Below are positions 21,637 to 31,602 of a stretch of DNA of 64,000 nucleotides, one piece after another. The notes beneath the pieces were generated by a model. That model made no database searches and had not been told where the DNA came from. It saw nothing but the letters and a program-made list of their open reading frames with translations. Numbering within the stretch: position 1 is the first letter of the stretch; every line of letters starts with the position of its first letter. Origin of the DNA: Candidatus Pelagisphaera phototrophica (GTDB lineage Bacteria; Verrucomicrobiota; Verrucomicrobiia; Opitutales; Opitutaceae); assembly GCF_014529625.1 (NCBI RefSeq), contig NZ_CP076039.1, positions 3,286,001-3,350,000 on the forward strand, read 5' to 3'. The translations under genes were made by a program, and so were the position numbers.

Positions 21637-23385
21637 CTAGCAGGTAAGATGCAGGCGCTTGCCAGCGAGTATCTTCACAACCTCTGTTAGAGGCTTGGTG
21701 TTGATTACATTGTCTTCCGTCAGCCAGCCTTTGCGCGCTACATTGACTCCTGACTCGACAAAGGCGAAGTGATCCGTCGAGTGGGCGTCGGGATTAATGC
21801 TAGTTAGAAGCCCCTTCTCTGCCGCTTTCCTCCAAAAGCGCCAGTCCATGTCGAGTCGATAGGGGTTCGCGTTTAATTCGATGACCACCCCATTCGCAAT
21901 CGCAGCGTCAATTACCTTATGTGTATCTAACTTGTAAGCCTCTCGCTTCAGGAGAAGCCGCCCTGACAAGTGACCCAGCATCGTCGTTGCCGGATTTTCA
22001 ATTGCTTTGATTATCCGCGCCGTCATCTCCGCTTCCGATTGAGAAAAAGAGGAATGAACCGAGGCCACAACGTAGTCCAACTTCATCAGTACCTCTGAGT
22101 CCAGGTCGAGGGAACCGTCCGGAAGGATATCGCATTCATTTCCCGAGAAAACGTGAGTGCTAAATTTGTTCGATGCATTGAGATCCTTGATACGGCTAAT
22201 CTGGTTCAGAAGTCGCTCCTCATCCAATCCGTTTGCCTGAAAGCTCGCTTTCGAGTGATCCGCAACCCCCCAATACTCCCAACCAAGATCCTGAGCGGCA
22301 GAGGTCATTTCCTCAAGAGTCGCACTACCATCGCTGGCCGTCGTGTGATTATGAAACACGCCGCACAATTGTTCGACCTCCAAAAGCGGTGGAAAGCCTT
22401 TCCCCTCCGCCGCTTCAATTTCCCCCAAACCCTCTCTCAGCTCAGCAGGCACAAACTTCAAATCGAGGAGCATAAACAGATCCGATTCGCTTTCTGCCTC
22501 AAGACTGCCCTCGAAGGACTCAGCCTCAACCGGCTTCAACCCCCACTCGCTCAAACTGAGGCCGCGGGCGAGGGCTCTCTGCCGCATCTGGACGTTGTGA
22601 TCCTTAGAACCCGTGAAATGATGCAAAGCGAAACAATATTGCTTAGACGGAACTACTCGGAGGTCTGCCTGCAGCCCACTCTCAAATCGCACACTCGCCT
22701 TCGTTTCCCCTTTTGCTGTAACTTCCTTAACATGGCTTTGGGAAACAAACCAATCCATAACGGGGCCCGGATTGGATGAGGCCACAATGAAATCCAAGTC
22801 ACCAACGTGTTCACGCCTTCTTCGAAAACTACCGGCATGCGATGCCTTTTCCACATCTTCCAAAGCCAGCAATCCATCTAAGATCGGTGCTGTAATTTCC
22901 CGAGCGCGCCACCACAAGTGCCGTTTCCCATAGGCCTCCCGATTCTTGATACCTTCGACGATTTTATCCTGAGATTTCTTGCCAAATCCCTTCAGTTCCG
23001 CTACTCGATTATCGTCACAGGCCTTCTGCAGTTCTTCAATCGAGGAAACACCGATCGACTCGTTCAGGACCTTGATCTTTTTCGCGCCTAGCCCCGGTAT
23101 CTCTAGCATGGATACTATACTTGGCTCGACTGAGGCCTTGAGCTTCTCGTAGAATTCGAGCTTCCCATCCGCGTGGAGCGTTTCTATTTTCTCGACCAAC
23201 GCTTTACCAAAACCCTGAATGTCCGCTAGCTTGCCCTCAGCGATTAGCTCATCCAAGTCTTCTTCAAGCGTCTCCAACTTCCGCGCTCCATTAGAATAAG
23301 CACGAATTTTGAAAGGATTCTCACCCCTCAACTCCAACAAGGTAGAAATGTCGTTCAGCACATCTGCGATTTCCCTTTTTGTCAT
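21637..23385 (-). CDS. polX: DNA polymerase X with PHP domain
   Basis: 582 residues. Helix-hairpin-helix segments near residues 50-70 ([13 protein letters not shown]) and 95-110 ([12 protein letters not shown]) lead into the family X nucleotidyltransferase site [19 protein letters not shown], whose DxD pair binds catalytic metal. The C-terminal PHP domain begins [12 protein letters not shown] and has DHSKAS; in bacterial PolX it gives 3-prime to 5-prime exonuclease and AP-site repair functions. This enzyme fills gaps in base-excision repair. It precedes dnaK by 196 bases on the same strand. Confidence 0.96.
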   Translation of the reverse strand: MTKREIADVLNDISTLLELRGENPFKIRAYSNGARKLETLEEDLDELIAEGKLADIQGFGKALVEKIETLHADGKLEFYEKLKASVEPSIVSMLEIPGLGAKKIKVLNESIGVSSIEELQKACDDNRVAELKGFGKKSQDKIVEGIKNREAYGKRHLWWRAREITAPILDGLLALEDVEKASHAGSFRRRREHVGDLDFIVASSNPGPVMDWFVSQSHVKEVTAKGETKASVRFESGLQADLRVVPSKQYCFALHHFTGSKDHNVQMRQRALARGLSLSEWGLKPVEAESFEGSLEAESESDLFMLLDLKFVPAELREGLGEIEAAEGKGFPPLLEVEQLCGVFHNHTTASDGSATLEEMTSAAQDLGWEYWGVADHSKASFQANGLDEERLLNQISRIKDLNASNKFSTHVFSGNECDILPDGSLDLDSEVLMKLDYVVASVHSSFSQSEAEMTARIIKAIENPATTMLGHLSGRLLLKREAYKLDTHKVIDAAIANGVVIELNANPYRLDMDWRFWRKAAEKGLLTSINPDAHSTDHFAFVESGVNVARKGWLTEDNVINTKPLTEVVKILAGKRLHLTC

Positions 23386-23473
23386 CCATCGACGTTAGTG
23401 GAGCACTTTAAAATAGCACGTTGAAAATTTCGAATTCATATCCCGAGTCAGGTAATGAACCACACCATCTTCT

Positions 23474-24874
23474 TCATTCGTTAACCTGCCTGAGTCGTTC
23501 CACAATAGAATCCAACAGGATTTTGCCTGCCTCGTTCCGCGGCAAAGCGCTTAGCCTTAACCAGGATTTCGGGAGCTTAACCTTGGGCAAATGTCTCGCC
23601 ATGCGATCAAGAAATTCCTCCTCCCCCAAGTCCTTGTCCTTGGGCACGTACGCCACGCACAGTCTACTTCCCCATTCCGGGTCCTCAATACCAAACGCAA
23701 CGACATCTTGAAGTAGATCCGATTCCCAAAAGGCTTTTTCGACTTCAATAAGACTAATATTCTCACCCCCAGAGATTATAACGCGATCCAGACGCCCATG
23801 AACGAGCAACTCGCCACTGGGTCCCATTGTTCCCAAATCATTGGTCAAGTATCTCTCACCAGTCTTTTCGTCTTCATTATAATAACCCAAGAACAAGGAA
23901 GCAGACTTGATTAGAATACGCCCGACTTCAGGTCTAGACTCGACCCGCTGGTCTAGGGGAATGATTCCTAGTTGAGCATGGGGCAGAGGAAAGCCCTGGC
24001 CCGACTTTCCCATTAAAAATGAATCTGGCATCAAGGTCGCCACCATAGACGCAGTCTCCGTCATCCCATAAGTTGGCGCCAAATGCAGCTTGTGGGTTCG
24101 ACTCAATTCCAATAAGCCTTTCGAAATAGCTCCACCCCCTACAAAAATAGCTCGATAGTTTCTTAGAGCATCTATTCCTGACCCGCTCTTTAGCAATCGA
24201 TGCAATTGCGTAGGCACTAGAGAGACAAAGCAGCCGCTCTTAGACTCTGCACTGAGCGATGAGTAACTCTTGTGGAAATTCGAAATCGATCCAAATACGA
24301 TTTCCCCTCCGCTCACCATAACGCGAACTAATTGCATGAATCCACTCACGTGATACAATGGGAGAACACAATGGGTGCAAATGCGCTCCACTCCAAAGAA
24401 GTCTTGAAACGCTCTTACCGATGCTAACAGGGTTGCATCAGAATGGATAGCAAATCGGACCTTTCCTGAAGTTCCCCCAGTCGGAATCATCATTCGAAAT
24501 CCACTCTCGAGATCATCGTTCCCCTTTTTATCGAATGTCTCCGTGATTACTTCAATAGTTCCATCGCTTCTATTACCGACGACCCACTGAGGGAGAGCAA
24601 TTTTTCTAGCTATTTCATTCTCACTCTGACTCCAGCTTGGATTAAACAAAAAGAGGTCAGTTTCGCGACTAGCCAATGCGGAAAAAACCGCGCAAAACGT
24701 TTGTGGATCAGCAGTTTGCAAAGCCACGCTAAAACGACTTTCTTTCGCCTCCTCCCTCAATTTATTCACTAGGGAAATAGCTCCTTCCGAGACATCTTCC
24801 CATGTACCCAAAAACTGGGGTAAAGAGTGTTTGCTAAAGCTAAAATCTGCTAATTCTTCTATATTTGATTCCAC
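23474..24874 (-). CDS. menE: o-Succinylbenzoate-CoA ligase (MenE-like)
   Basis: 466 residues of the AMP-forming acyl-CoA synthetase family. The P-loop-like motif is MIPTGGTSGK near residue 130; TYGMTETASMVA near 272 and the hinge DLGTMGPSGELLVHGRLDRVIISGGENI are typical adenylate-forming motifs (the latter near 335-365). Its start overlaps the 3-prime end of menC by 16 bases. That coupling and the short length point to MenE, which activates o-succinylbenzoate on the menaquinone pathway. The remaining men genes are not in the window. Confidence 0.88.
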   Translation of the reverse strand: MESNIEELADFSFSKHSLPQFLGTWEDVSEGAISLVNKLREEAKESRFSVALQTADPQTFCAVFSALASRETDLFLFNPSWSQSENEIARKIALPQWVVGNRSDGTIEVITETFDKKGNDDLESGFRMMIPTGGTSGKVRFAIHSDATLLASVRAFQDFFGVERICTHCVLPLYHVSGFMQLVRVMVSGGEIVFGSISNFHKSYSSLSAESKSGCFVSLVPTQLHRLLKSGSGIDALRNYRAIFVGGGAISKGLLELSRTHKLHLAPTYGMTETASMVATLMPDSFLMGKSGQGFPLPHAQLGIIPLDQRVESRPEVGRILIKSASLFLGYYNEDEKTGERYLTNDLGTMGPSGELLVHGRLDRVIISGGENISLIEVEKAFWESDLLQDVVAFGIEDPEWGSRLCVAYVPKDKDLGEEEFLDRMARHLPKVKLPKSWLRLSALPRNEAGKILLDSIVERLRQVNE

Positions 24875-25860
24875 AACTCTTCGAGTTCTTCCAATTCAGG
24901 GAATCCATTCGAATCCAAGCAAGGTCCGAGATCGATCGAAATTCCTTCATCCGCAAACAAACCACCTACTCCAAAACCCAAAGCCCTTTTGAGGGGGCCC
25001 GATTCGAGTGCAATTGACAAAGCGTGCGACATTCCAATTTTAGTTTCCAGTGAACTAGAAAAGACGAGCGAACTGGGATCTTCCGTTTTCAGTTCATCAA
25101 CGAGCGATGCATAGGATCCCGCTAACGACGGTTTAACAACGAGCAAACCCGGCCAATGTTCGTCTTTCCAACGCTTTAAGTCATCCACCCGCACTACAGA
25201 TTCGTCCAACGCGATGGTGGTGGGATAATCGTTTCCTAGCTTAAGCATCGTCAATTCCTCACCTTTCGACATCGGTTGCTCGAAGAATTCTACAGGTAAA
25301 CCTTCCAAGCTTTCAAGCCACGTCCTGGTCAACTTCAAATTAAAGCCCCCATTCGCATCGAGTCGCAAACGAATAGAGCCCTCCGTCAATTCAACGATCT
25401 CCTCCAATGCCCGCCTCTCTAGGGTGAAGTCTTGCTTGCCTAATTTGAGCTTCAAGCACGAATAACCATCCCCTACTAGTTTTTCGATTCTCCCCCTATC
25501 TCCGATATCTGGCAAAAGTCCGGAAACTTCTATTCGTTCAGAGAACTCCGGCCAAAGCGGATCCCTCCCTATCATTGCTAGCGCTGCCTCCAGTCCGAAT
25601 CGGACACAAGGATAGTCAATGACTTGATCCGAGACTTTCTCGTATTCAATTTCTCCCTCTAATTGAGAGCACACTGCCAAAGCTGAGACCAGCGATTCCG
25701 ACCCAAACGACTCTATTGGAGCGATCTCCCCAAAACCAGTTTGCCCGTCCTTATCTCGCAACCGAATGAGAATCCCCGCCCGTTTCGGCAAAGAGTCCGT
25801 CGCCGTAGAGTATGGATCGGCAAATGATCTCCGGTATGCCTTGAACTCAAAATCAACCAT
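24859..25860 (-). CDS. menC: o-Succinylbenzoate synthase (MenC-like)
   Basis: 333 residues of the enolase superfamily. KLKLGKQDF supplies the catalytic KxK, LRLDANGGF, EFFEQPMSKGEEL and ALDESVV give the three metal ligands, and VVKPSLAG the second-side Lys. This set fits the dehydratase that makes o-succinylbenzoate for menaquinone. Some homologues have N-succinylamino-acid racemase activity, but the overlap with menE supports the menaquinone role. It is the first gene of the pair and is divergent from guaB. Confidence 0.9.
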   Translation of the reverse strand: MVDFEFKAYRRSFADPYSTATDSLPKRAGILIRLRDKDGQTGFGEIAPIESFGSESLVSALAVCSQLEGEIEYEKVSDQVIDYPCVRFGLEAALAMIGRDPLWPEFSERIEVSGLLPDIGDRGRIEKLVGDGYSCLKLKLGKQDFTLERRALEEIVELTEGSIRLRLDANGGFNLKLTRTWLESLEGLPVEFFEQPMSKGEELTMLKLGNDYPTTIALDESVVRVDDLKRWKDEHWPGLLVVKPSLAGSYASLVDELKTEDPSSLVFSSSLETKIGMSHALSIALESGPLKRALGFGVGGLFADEGISIDLGPCLDSNGFPELEELEELWNQI

Positions 25861-25960
25861 GGGTTGCGACTCAATCCATCGGTTCGCTATTACGCCACCT
25901 TTTTTCTTTTAATGAACGCAAAATACTTGATTCCCCAATTCAGTCTCTCTAAGAGGGACT

Positions 25961-27529
25961 ATGACCAGCCCGAGCAAAGAAATCTTTGACGAAAACCTTT
26001 TCTACAAAAGCGCCTCTGCGTTTTTCAACGAGCAAAAAGAAACCGCACTCACGTACGACGATATTTCACTCGCCACCAACTACAGTGAGGTTCTCCCAAG
26101 GGACACGAAATTAGAGACGAGCCTATCGGACCAAATCAAGCTAAACATCCCGATCATCTCATCTGACATGGACACGGTCACCGAATACCGGATGGCAATC
26201 GCTATGGCAACCAGCGGCGGCATGGGGATCATCCATTACAATATGCCTTATCGGGAACAAGTCTCTCAGGTAACAAGGGTCAAGTACCACATCAACGGTC
26301 TGCTTCCCAATCCCATAACGGTCCAGCCCGAGCAATACATCGGCGACGTAATCGAAATGATCGATGAAAAGGGCTACAAGTTTCGCACGTTTCCCGTCAC
26401 CGAAAAGGACGGTAAGCTCGTTGGCCTACTTGGCAGCCGCGTTGTCAAAGCTCGGTACGGGCATATAAAAGTGGCTGAAGCCATGGATCCCGCCTCGACG
26501 GTGCTGACTCTTCATGAGAACGATATCAAGCCGAATCCTATCGATGTAGCCGACAAATTTTTCAGCAAACACCTTGGCATCAACAAGCTTCTCGTTGTCG
26601 ACGATGCCCATCACCTAAAAGGGCTCGTTAGTATTTCAGACATCGAGCGGATCAATGCAGAAAAGCAGAGCGTTCTAAAGCCCGCCCGCGATTCGGACTT
26701 CCGCCTGTTGGTAGGCGCTGCGATTTCTACCGTCTGGAAAAAAGACGGCTCGCTAGACAAAGATGCCATCCTTGAGCACGTCACCAATCTCTGTAACGAA
26801 AGAGTGGATGCAGTCGCTGTCTCTGCAGCGCACGGCCACAGCACGGGCATCGGGCAAGTGGTCAAATTGCTGCGAAGCGAATTTCCAGATCTTACCATCA
26901 TCGCCGGCAATGTAACCTCTGGTAGCGGCGTAGAGTACTTAGCCGACTGCGGCGCGGATGCGATCAAAGTCGGCCAAGGGCCAGGCTCCATTTGCACGAC
27001 GCGAGTCGTGGCCGGCGTTGGCATTCCTCAACTCTCCGCCCTTTACAATGCTTCCCGGGGCGCAGAAAAGAAAGGCGTTCGTATAATCGCGGACGGGGGA
27101 ATCACCAAGTCAGGCGATATCGTTAAAGCCATGACTCTTGCAGATTCGGTAATGCTCGGAGGACTCCTCGCCGGAAGCCCAGAGGCACCCGGGGAAATTA
27201 TCGAGATAAACAACAAGCTCTATAAGGAATATCGAGGAATGGGTAGCCTGAGCGCGATGAAAAAAGGCTCAGCTGCTCGCTACGGACATCTCAAAAAAGA
27301 CACAGCACGAAAACTGACCGCAGAAGGGGTTGAAGGAATGAAAGAGGTTCGCGGATCCGTGTTGAACATTTTGGCAGAGATGTCGGGAGGGCTTCAGGCT
27401 GGGATGGGTTACAATGGTGCCAAAAACCTAGAAGAACTAAGGGATAAAGCCCGCTTCGTTAGAATTAGTTCTGCCGGGATGAAGGAGTCCGCTCCGCATG
27501 ATGTGATCGAGGTAGCAAAGCGCAGCTAG
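25961..27529 (+). CDS. guaB: IMP dehydrogenase with CBS domains
   Basis: 522 residues, about 30 longer than E. coli GuaB. It oxidises IMP to XMP with NAD, the first step towards GMP. Two CBS domains (about residues 115-235) are inserted in the barrel. The catalytic loop is GPGSICTTR with Cys345, and the flap RYG (GSAARYGH) is present. Odd: the motif normally reading IDTAHGHS is VSAAHGHS here, so the widely conserved Asp that contacts the cofactor is Ser288. The sequence around it is otherwise intact. AGAGGG precedes the ATG. A likely purA follows 178 bases downstream on the same strand. Confidence 0.94.
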   Translation: MTSPSKEIFDENLFYKSASAFFNEQKETALTYDDISLATNYSEVLPRDTKLETSLSDQIKLNIPIISSDMDTVTEYRMAIAMATSGGMGIIHYNMPYREQVSQVTRVKYHINGLLPNPITVQPEQYIGDVIEMIDEKGYKFRTFPVTEKDGKLVGLLGSRVVKARYGHIKVAEAMDPASTVLTLHENDIKPNPIDVADKFFSKHLGINKLLVVDDAHHLKGLVSISDIERINAEKQSVLKPARDSDFRLLVGAAISTVWKKDGSLDKDAILEHVTNLCNERVDAVAVSAAHGHSTGIGQVVKLLRSEFPDLTIIAGNVTSGSGVEYLADCGADAIKVGQGPGSICTTRVVAGVGIPQLSALYNASRGAEKKGVRIIADGGITKSGDIVKAMTLADSVMLGGLLAGSPEAPGEIIEINNKLYKEYRGMGSLSAMKKGSAARYGHLKKDTARKLTAEGVEGMKEVRGSVLNILAEMSGGLQAGMGYNGAKNLEELRDKARFVRISSAGMKESAPHDVIEVAKRS

Positions 27530-27536
27530 TTTGCCT

Positions 27537-27551
27537 CTCCCGCAAAGGGAG
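27537..27551 (+). terminator. Small hairpin after guaB
   Basis: CTCCC and GGGAG with a 5-base loop, starting 8 bases after the guaB stop. The stem is only 5 bp and no T-tract follows, so it would be weak. Confidence 0.3.
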
Positions 27552-27707
27552 CGATTGACGCCCCTCTAAACTTCAACCGTTACTTGCGCCGATCTCAACT
27601 ATTCAGATGTCGGATCGGCAAAGGCTGGAATCGAGTCAACATCGGTGGCACCTTATACCGTTTGGCGAGAGGAGAGGATTAAGGCACCTCCAAATCTAAA
27701 ATCTACA

Positions 27708-29276
27708 ATGGCACTCACAAAATTTAAGAGCAGATTAATAGCGGATTGCGGCATAAGCATGGGTGATGAAGGCAAGGGCCGCCTCATATCCGAAGTCATC
27801 GAAGAACTTCGCATCGACACAGGTGAATCGTCGCCCGTGGAGGTTGTCATCAAAATCAACGGGGGAGCCAATTCGGGACACACTGCTGGTGGATTGAAAC
27901 TCAATCTTCTTCCCGCAGGGGTTGTCGACCAATCGGTGACGTTCCTGGCCATCGGAGCAGGAGTCGTCGCAGATCCTCGCAAGTTTTTGTGGGAATTAAA
28001 ACCGGTCGACGCCAATGGCTACCGGGTCACAGAGCGACTGGTCATCGATGAGCGAACAATGGTTTCGGATCTCACTCATCGACTACTCGATCTCGCATGG
28101 GAATGGTACCGGGTGAATCTGATAAATGAAGAACCCCGCGGAAGCACAGGAAGAGGAATTACGCCATCCTACGTCGATGAAGTTAGCCAATTCCAAATTT
28201 TCTACTGCGACTTTCTTTGTGGAAAAGACCGCTATCATTCAAAGCTTTCCCAAAAGGCGTTGCGCGCTTGCTCGACAATACAGCATGTTTGCCAGGCATC
28301 GGAAGAAGCATGGAATGGATTCTTTGATTCGTTAACCCAAGCCGAGACTCGAGCAAATGCCGATGCGATTGAAGCAGGTCTGTTCGAGAAAAGGGAATTT
28401 GATTTTAGCCGCTTCAAGGGGAGCGCCCCCTTCACGCTCAATATGGATGAATTAATCAATGTCTACTGGGATGCCGGACAATCGCTGAAAGACAACATCG
28501 CAGACGTACGAGAGATAGTCAGAAAGGCCGAAGTGTCTGGGAAGTACGTCATCGGAGAATACGGCCAAGCTTACTGGCTCGATAAACGGCAAGGGTTTTC
28601 ACCCAACGTCTCGGCCTCGCACACCTACGCTCCCGAGTTCTTTAACTCCGCCTGTATTCCCGTTCAACCGCTACATGTTTTTGGAGTGGCAAAAGCTTAT
28701 GACACCAAAGTGGGCACCCACGTTTTCATCACACAAGTAGATGAGCCCCACCCCCTGTTCGACCGGCTAAAACGAATTGAATTCGGAACCTCAACGGGAC
28801 GTCAACGAAAGGTGGGTTGGTACGATGCCGTGGAAAAAGCGGACACCTTGCGATACGGCGGATACGATGACCTCATGATCAACAAGATAGACGCTCTGGG
28901 TCATGACTCCAACTGGAAGGGCAACCTGAAGATCTGCATCGCCTACCAAGACGAAAACGGAAATCGCGTCAATAGAGTCCCGCGCGACGAGACTTTTAGA
29001 AGAACGCTCGTACCGGTCTATCAAGAATATGCTGGCTGGGATTCCGACATCTCGAAAGCTCGAACATTTGCGGAGCTGCCCACTGAAGCGAAGGCCTACG
29101 TCGCAGGGATGGTTCGAAGTGTACTCGACTCTGCCTTTTTGGGCCAAGATTGGCCCCCTTCTTTACCTAATCTCCGCTATTTAGGGGTCGGTCCGATGCC
29201 GAGCCAGATCATTAAAGATATTCCAGATACGGTTTCCCTGCTAAAACACGATCGACCGATAGCCGCCACAGTTTGA
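27708..29276 (+). CDS. purA: Adenylosuccinate synthetase, divergent long form
   Basis: 522 residues from ATG 27708, about 90 longer than usual PurA; a GTG at 27645 would add 21 residues and is less likely. The enzyme joins IMP and aspartate with GTP, the first step towards AMP. Key motifs are kept in altered form: GDEGKGR with the catalytic Asp, GGANSGHTAG with the catalytic His, STGRGITPSY, GEYGQAYWLD, VGTHVFIT and KVGWYDAVEKADTLRYGG. The segments between them are poorly conserved and longer. With guaB upstream this is the IMP branch point: GMP one way, AMP the other. It is not a phage PurZ, because the motif Asp is present and the protein is long. Confidence 0.85.
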   Translation: MALTKFKSRLIADCGISMGDEGKGRLISEVIEELRIDTGESSPVEVVIKINGGANSGHTAGGLKLNLLPAGVVDQSVTFLAIGAGVVADPRKFLWELKPVDANGYRVTERLVIDERTMVSDLTHRLLDLAWEWYRVNLINEEPRGSTGRGITPSYVDEVSQFQIFYCDFLCGKDRYHSKLSQKALRACSTIQHVCQASEEAWNGFFDSLTQAETRANADAIEAGLFEKREFDFSRFKGSAPFTLNMDELINVYWDAGQSLKDNIADVREIVRKAEVSGKYVIGEYGQAYWLDKRQGFSPNVSASHTYAPEFFNSACIPVQPLHVFGVAKAYDTKVGTHVFITQVDEPHPLFDRLKRIEFGTSTGRQRKVGWYDAVEKADTLRYGGYDDLMINKIDALGHDSNWKGNLKICIAYQDENGNRVNRVPRDETFRRTLVPVYQEYAGWDSDISKARTFAELPTEAKAYVAGMVRSVLDSAFLGQDWPPSLPNLRYLGVGPMPSQIIKDIPDTVSLLKHDRPIAATV

Positions 29277-29287
29277 ATCCGCAGGGA

Positions 29288-30205
29288 TTAGAATTGTTGG
29301 TCGCAGCAGGTAATTCGCAGCAGACGATAAAGCGTCTCCAGCTTTGGCATGTCTTGACCGACCTTTAAGCCCTGCCGTAGGGGCTCTCCCCAGATCGCCT
29401 CCACTTCCACGCTTCTGCCGGCGAGAAAGTCTAACAAGCTTGACGGACTGTATTCACCCAACGACTTCGTAATTTCGAATTGTCGCTCAACAAGTTTACG
29501 ATCGATGCTCAAACCCAAGGCGGAAGATGCTCCCAATAATTCTTCCATAAGACCTCTCGCCAATCGATTGAGTCCCTCGTCCGCAAGAATCAAATCAGTG
29601 GTAATTTTTCCCGCGACGATGGACAATCCATTGAATGGCACGATCCAGAGCAGCTTTTCCCATCGCATCTGGTCAATGTTGGGGGAAATCCGACAATTTA
29701 GTCGTGCCCTATTCAGCATTTCACCGATTGTCTTCAACTTACTTGAACTCGCCTTTCCCTCTTGTGAGAGGACGATGGACCCTAACAGGAAATTTTCCAC
29801 AACACCTGGCTCTACTCTATTAAGGCAAATATAGCAGGTTCCGCAAAAGAGTGGATTGTCCGGGAAGTACTTTCTGAGAAACTCGATGTTCCCAAGCCCA
29901 TTTTGCAGACTCAGAATCGCCGTCTCCGGTGCGAGAATGGGTCGAAGCAGTTCTGGCAGGAACCTGTTCGATACCGCTTTCACCGCCACAATCACTAGGT
30001 CCACCTTTCCGATATCCTGTGAGTTCCGATAAGCTTTTACATCGTTCAACTGAAAATGACTGTCACGAGCTCTAGTTCTGATTCCATTTCGCTGTACCGC
30101 GTCATAGTCACTTCGTAAAAGATAGCGTATGTCTTCACCCGCCTTTTGCAGTCGACTTCCATAATATAGCCCAACGGCCCCAGATCCCACGACCGCGATT
30201 CTCAT
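29288..30205 (-). CDS. panE: 2-Dehydropantoate 2-reductase family protein
   Basis: About 305 residues from ATG 30205; an ATG at 30235 adds 10 residues. The Rossmann motif RIAVVGSGAVGLYYGSRL binds NADPH, LVIVAVKA follows near residue 75, LQNGLGN near 105 and the catalytic Lys is probably in RWEKLLW near 180. It reduces ketopantoate to pantoate for CoA synthesis, linking it to coaD at 14.7 kb. Several PanE-like paralogues act on other 2-oxoacids, so the exact substrate is inferred. Confidence 0.85.
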   Translation of the reverse strand: MRIAVVGSGAVGLYYGSRLQKAGEDIRYLLRSDYDAVQRNGIRTRARDSHFQLNDVKAYRNSQDIGKVDLVIVAVKAVSNRFLPELLRPILAPETAILSLQNGLGNIEFLRKYFPDNPLFCGTCYICLNRVEPGVVENFLLGSIVLSQEGKASSSKLKTIGEMLNRARLNCRISPNIDQMRWEKLLWIVPFNGLSIVAGKITTDLILADEGLNRLARGLMEELLGASSALGLSIDRKLVERQFEITKSLGEYSPSSLLDFLAGRSVEVEAIWGEPLRQGLKVGQDMPKLETLYRLLRITCCDQQF

Positions 30206-30235
30206 CGATTCTAAAGACCCGTTTTCGTGGTCCAT

Positions 30236-30936
30236 AACCCGTAAATACCTGCTACAAATCCCCTTTTGCTAGGTTTCTTCACAATTTCTCCAGCCCGTTG
30301 CTGATTTATAGGATATTCAGCACAAATCCGAAGGTATGGAAGCGATATTATGCCTAAATATGTAAAAAATCGGCCTTAACTCGCTTTTTGAGGCTAAATT
30401 TCAGAGGTCAAAGTACCAGAAAGAGAGATATATTCAAAATTAACAAGTCAGTGGTACAGTTCTTCTGTATCGAAACAGGTTCTTTCAATCTATTACTAAT
30501 ATATGACTTACAAACACTTACAAAATTCAAAATAAGTATCTGGCTCAATTCTCCAATCTCTGCTTCATCTTGATATTCTTCTGTCTCCAAATAGTCCAAA
30601 TTTCTCCCTGAAAAACAGCGTCGCCCATCTCTGATTCTACTTTTTACAATTCTCAATCGGCTGCTTTGGCACAATCAGGTAACACCGATGCCACTAAACC
30701 CCTTGCTAGAGCGGAATTTACTTAGTTACTCTCGAGTTATTCACATCCAACCAGGAACACATGGAAACAAGGGCTTTTCAAAATCCGTCTGTCGCTATTT
30801 TCAGCAAAGTTCCTCATGGAAAGCTCAATATTCCCGTGTCAAGAGAGCAACACTTCTGGATATGGAAATAAAGATTGAATTGGTTTGCCAAGCCACTGTC
30901 ACTGGCAAATGCAGATTCTCCCAACCCACGATCTGA
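30236..30936. other. 701-base gene-poor, A+T-rich gap
   Basis: Visibly richer in A and T than the flanking genes. Short open frames exist on both strands (for example 30408-30674 minus) but lack ribosome sites and recognisable domains. No tRNA, riboswitch or terminator was recognised. The only structured element is a 7-bp inverted repeat (TTTGCCA at 30884-30890 and TGGCAAA at 30903-30909) 28 bases before the HAD phosphatase start, a possible operator. Confidence 0.5.
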
Positions 30937-31599
30937 ATGGCAAATAACACTAGTTTACGCGATCTGCAGGCGGTTCTCTTTGATATGGACGGTACCCTTG
31001 TTGATCATTTCGAGACCATCTATCGCTGCTACAAGTATGCTGCAGAGAAACTGGGGAGACCAGCTCCGACCTATGATGCTGTTAAAAGAGCGGTTGGAGG
31101 TTCAATGCCCGTTACCATTCGCAGTTTCTTCGCCGACACTGAATTGGAAGCGGCCATGAAATTGTGGAAAGAAAAGTTCGACGAGATTCACCTGGAAGGA
31201 GTCGTTCTGCTACCAGGTGCGAGGGATCTGATTCAGGCCGTTAACCAGCACGACATTAAAGCTGCGGTGTTTACCAACAAGAGCGGAATACATACGAGGA
31301 ATATAATCGAATCGCTCGGCTTGTCCGATTCGTTTTCATTAATTCTCGGAGCCCACGATACCCATTACAGAAAACCTGAGCCAGAACTATCGAGTATTGC
31401 TCTCGATCGCCTCGACGCAAAGCCCGAAAAGGCGATTTTGATCGGTGACTCGCCCTTTGATATTGAATCGGCTCATTGCATCGGGATGACAAGCTACTGC
31501 GTTTCAACCGGATCTCACTCCAGTCAAGAGTTAATCGATGCGGGAGCCGATAAAGTATTCGAGAGCTTGCAAGAAATTGCAGATAGTCACTTTAGTTAG
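30937..31599 (+). CDS. HAD-family phosphatase (phosphoglycolate phosphatase-like)
   Basis: 220 residues. HAD motif I is FDMDGTLVDH with the nucleophile Asp and the acid/base Asp, motif II is VFTNKSG, the Lys of motif III is in RKPEPE, and motif IV is IGDSPFDIESA. The helical cap between residues 20 and 85 places it with Gph-like enzymes that hydrolyse phosphoglycolate or small sugar phosphates. It ends three bases before recD2, so the two are co-transcribed; a link to DNA repair, removing phosphoglycolate from damaged DNA ends, is possible but unproven. Confidence 0.9.
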   Translation: MANNTSLRDLQAVLFDMDGTLVDHFETIYRCYKYAAEKLGRPAPTYDAVKRAVGGSMPVTIRSFFADTELEAAMKLWKEKFDEIHLEGVVLLPGARDLIQAVNQHDIKAAVFTNKSGIHTRNIIESLGLSDSFSLILGAHDTHYRKPEPELSSIALDRLDAKPEKAILIGDSPFDIESAHCIGMTSYCVSTGSHSSQELIDAGADKVFESLQEIADSHFS

Positions 31600-31602
31600 T
31601 TT

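Noticed and set aside
27708-29276. Possible PurZ (2-aminoadenine DNA pathway) instead of PurA
   Set aside because: The phage PurZ proteins are shorter (about 350 residues) and lack the catalytic Asp of GDEGKG, which is present here; no phage genes are nearby.
30408-30674. Minus-strand frame of 88 codons in the gap after panE
   Set aside because: Ile/Leu/Ser-rich translation with no ribosome site and no domain; lies in A+T-rich DNA where stop-free frames arise by chance less meaningfully.
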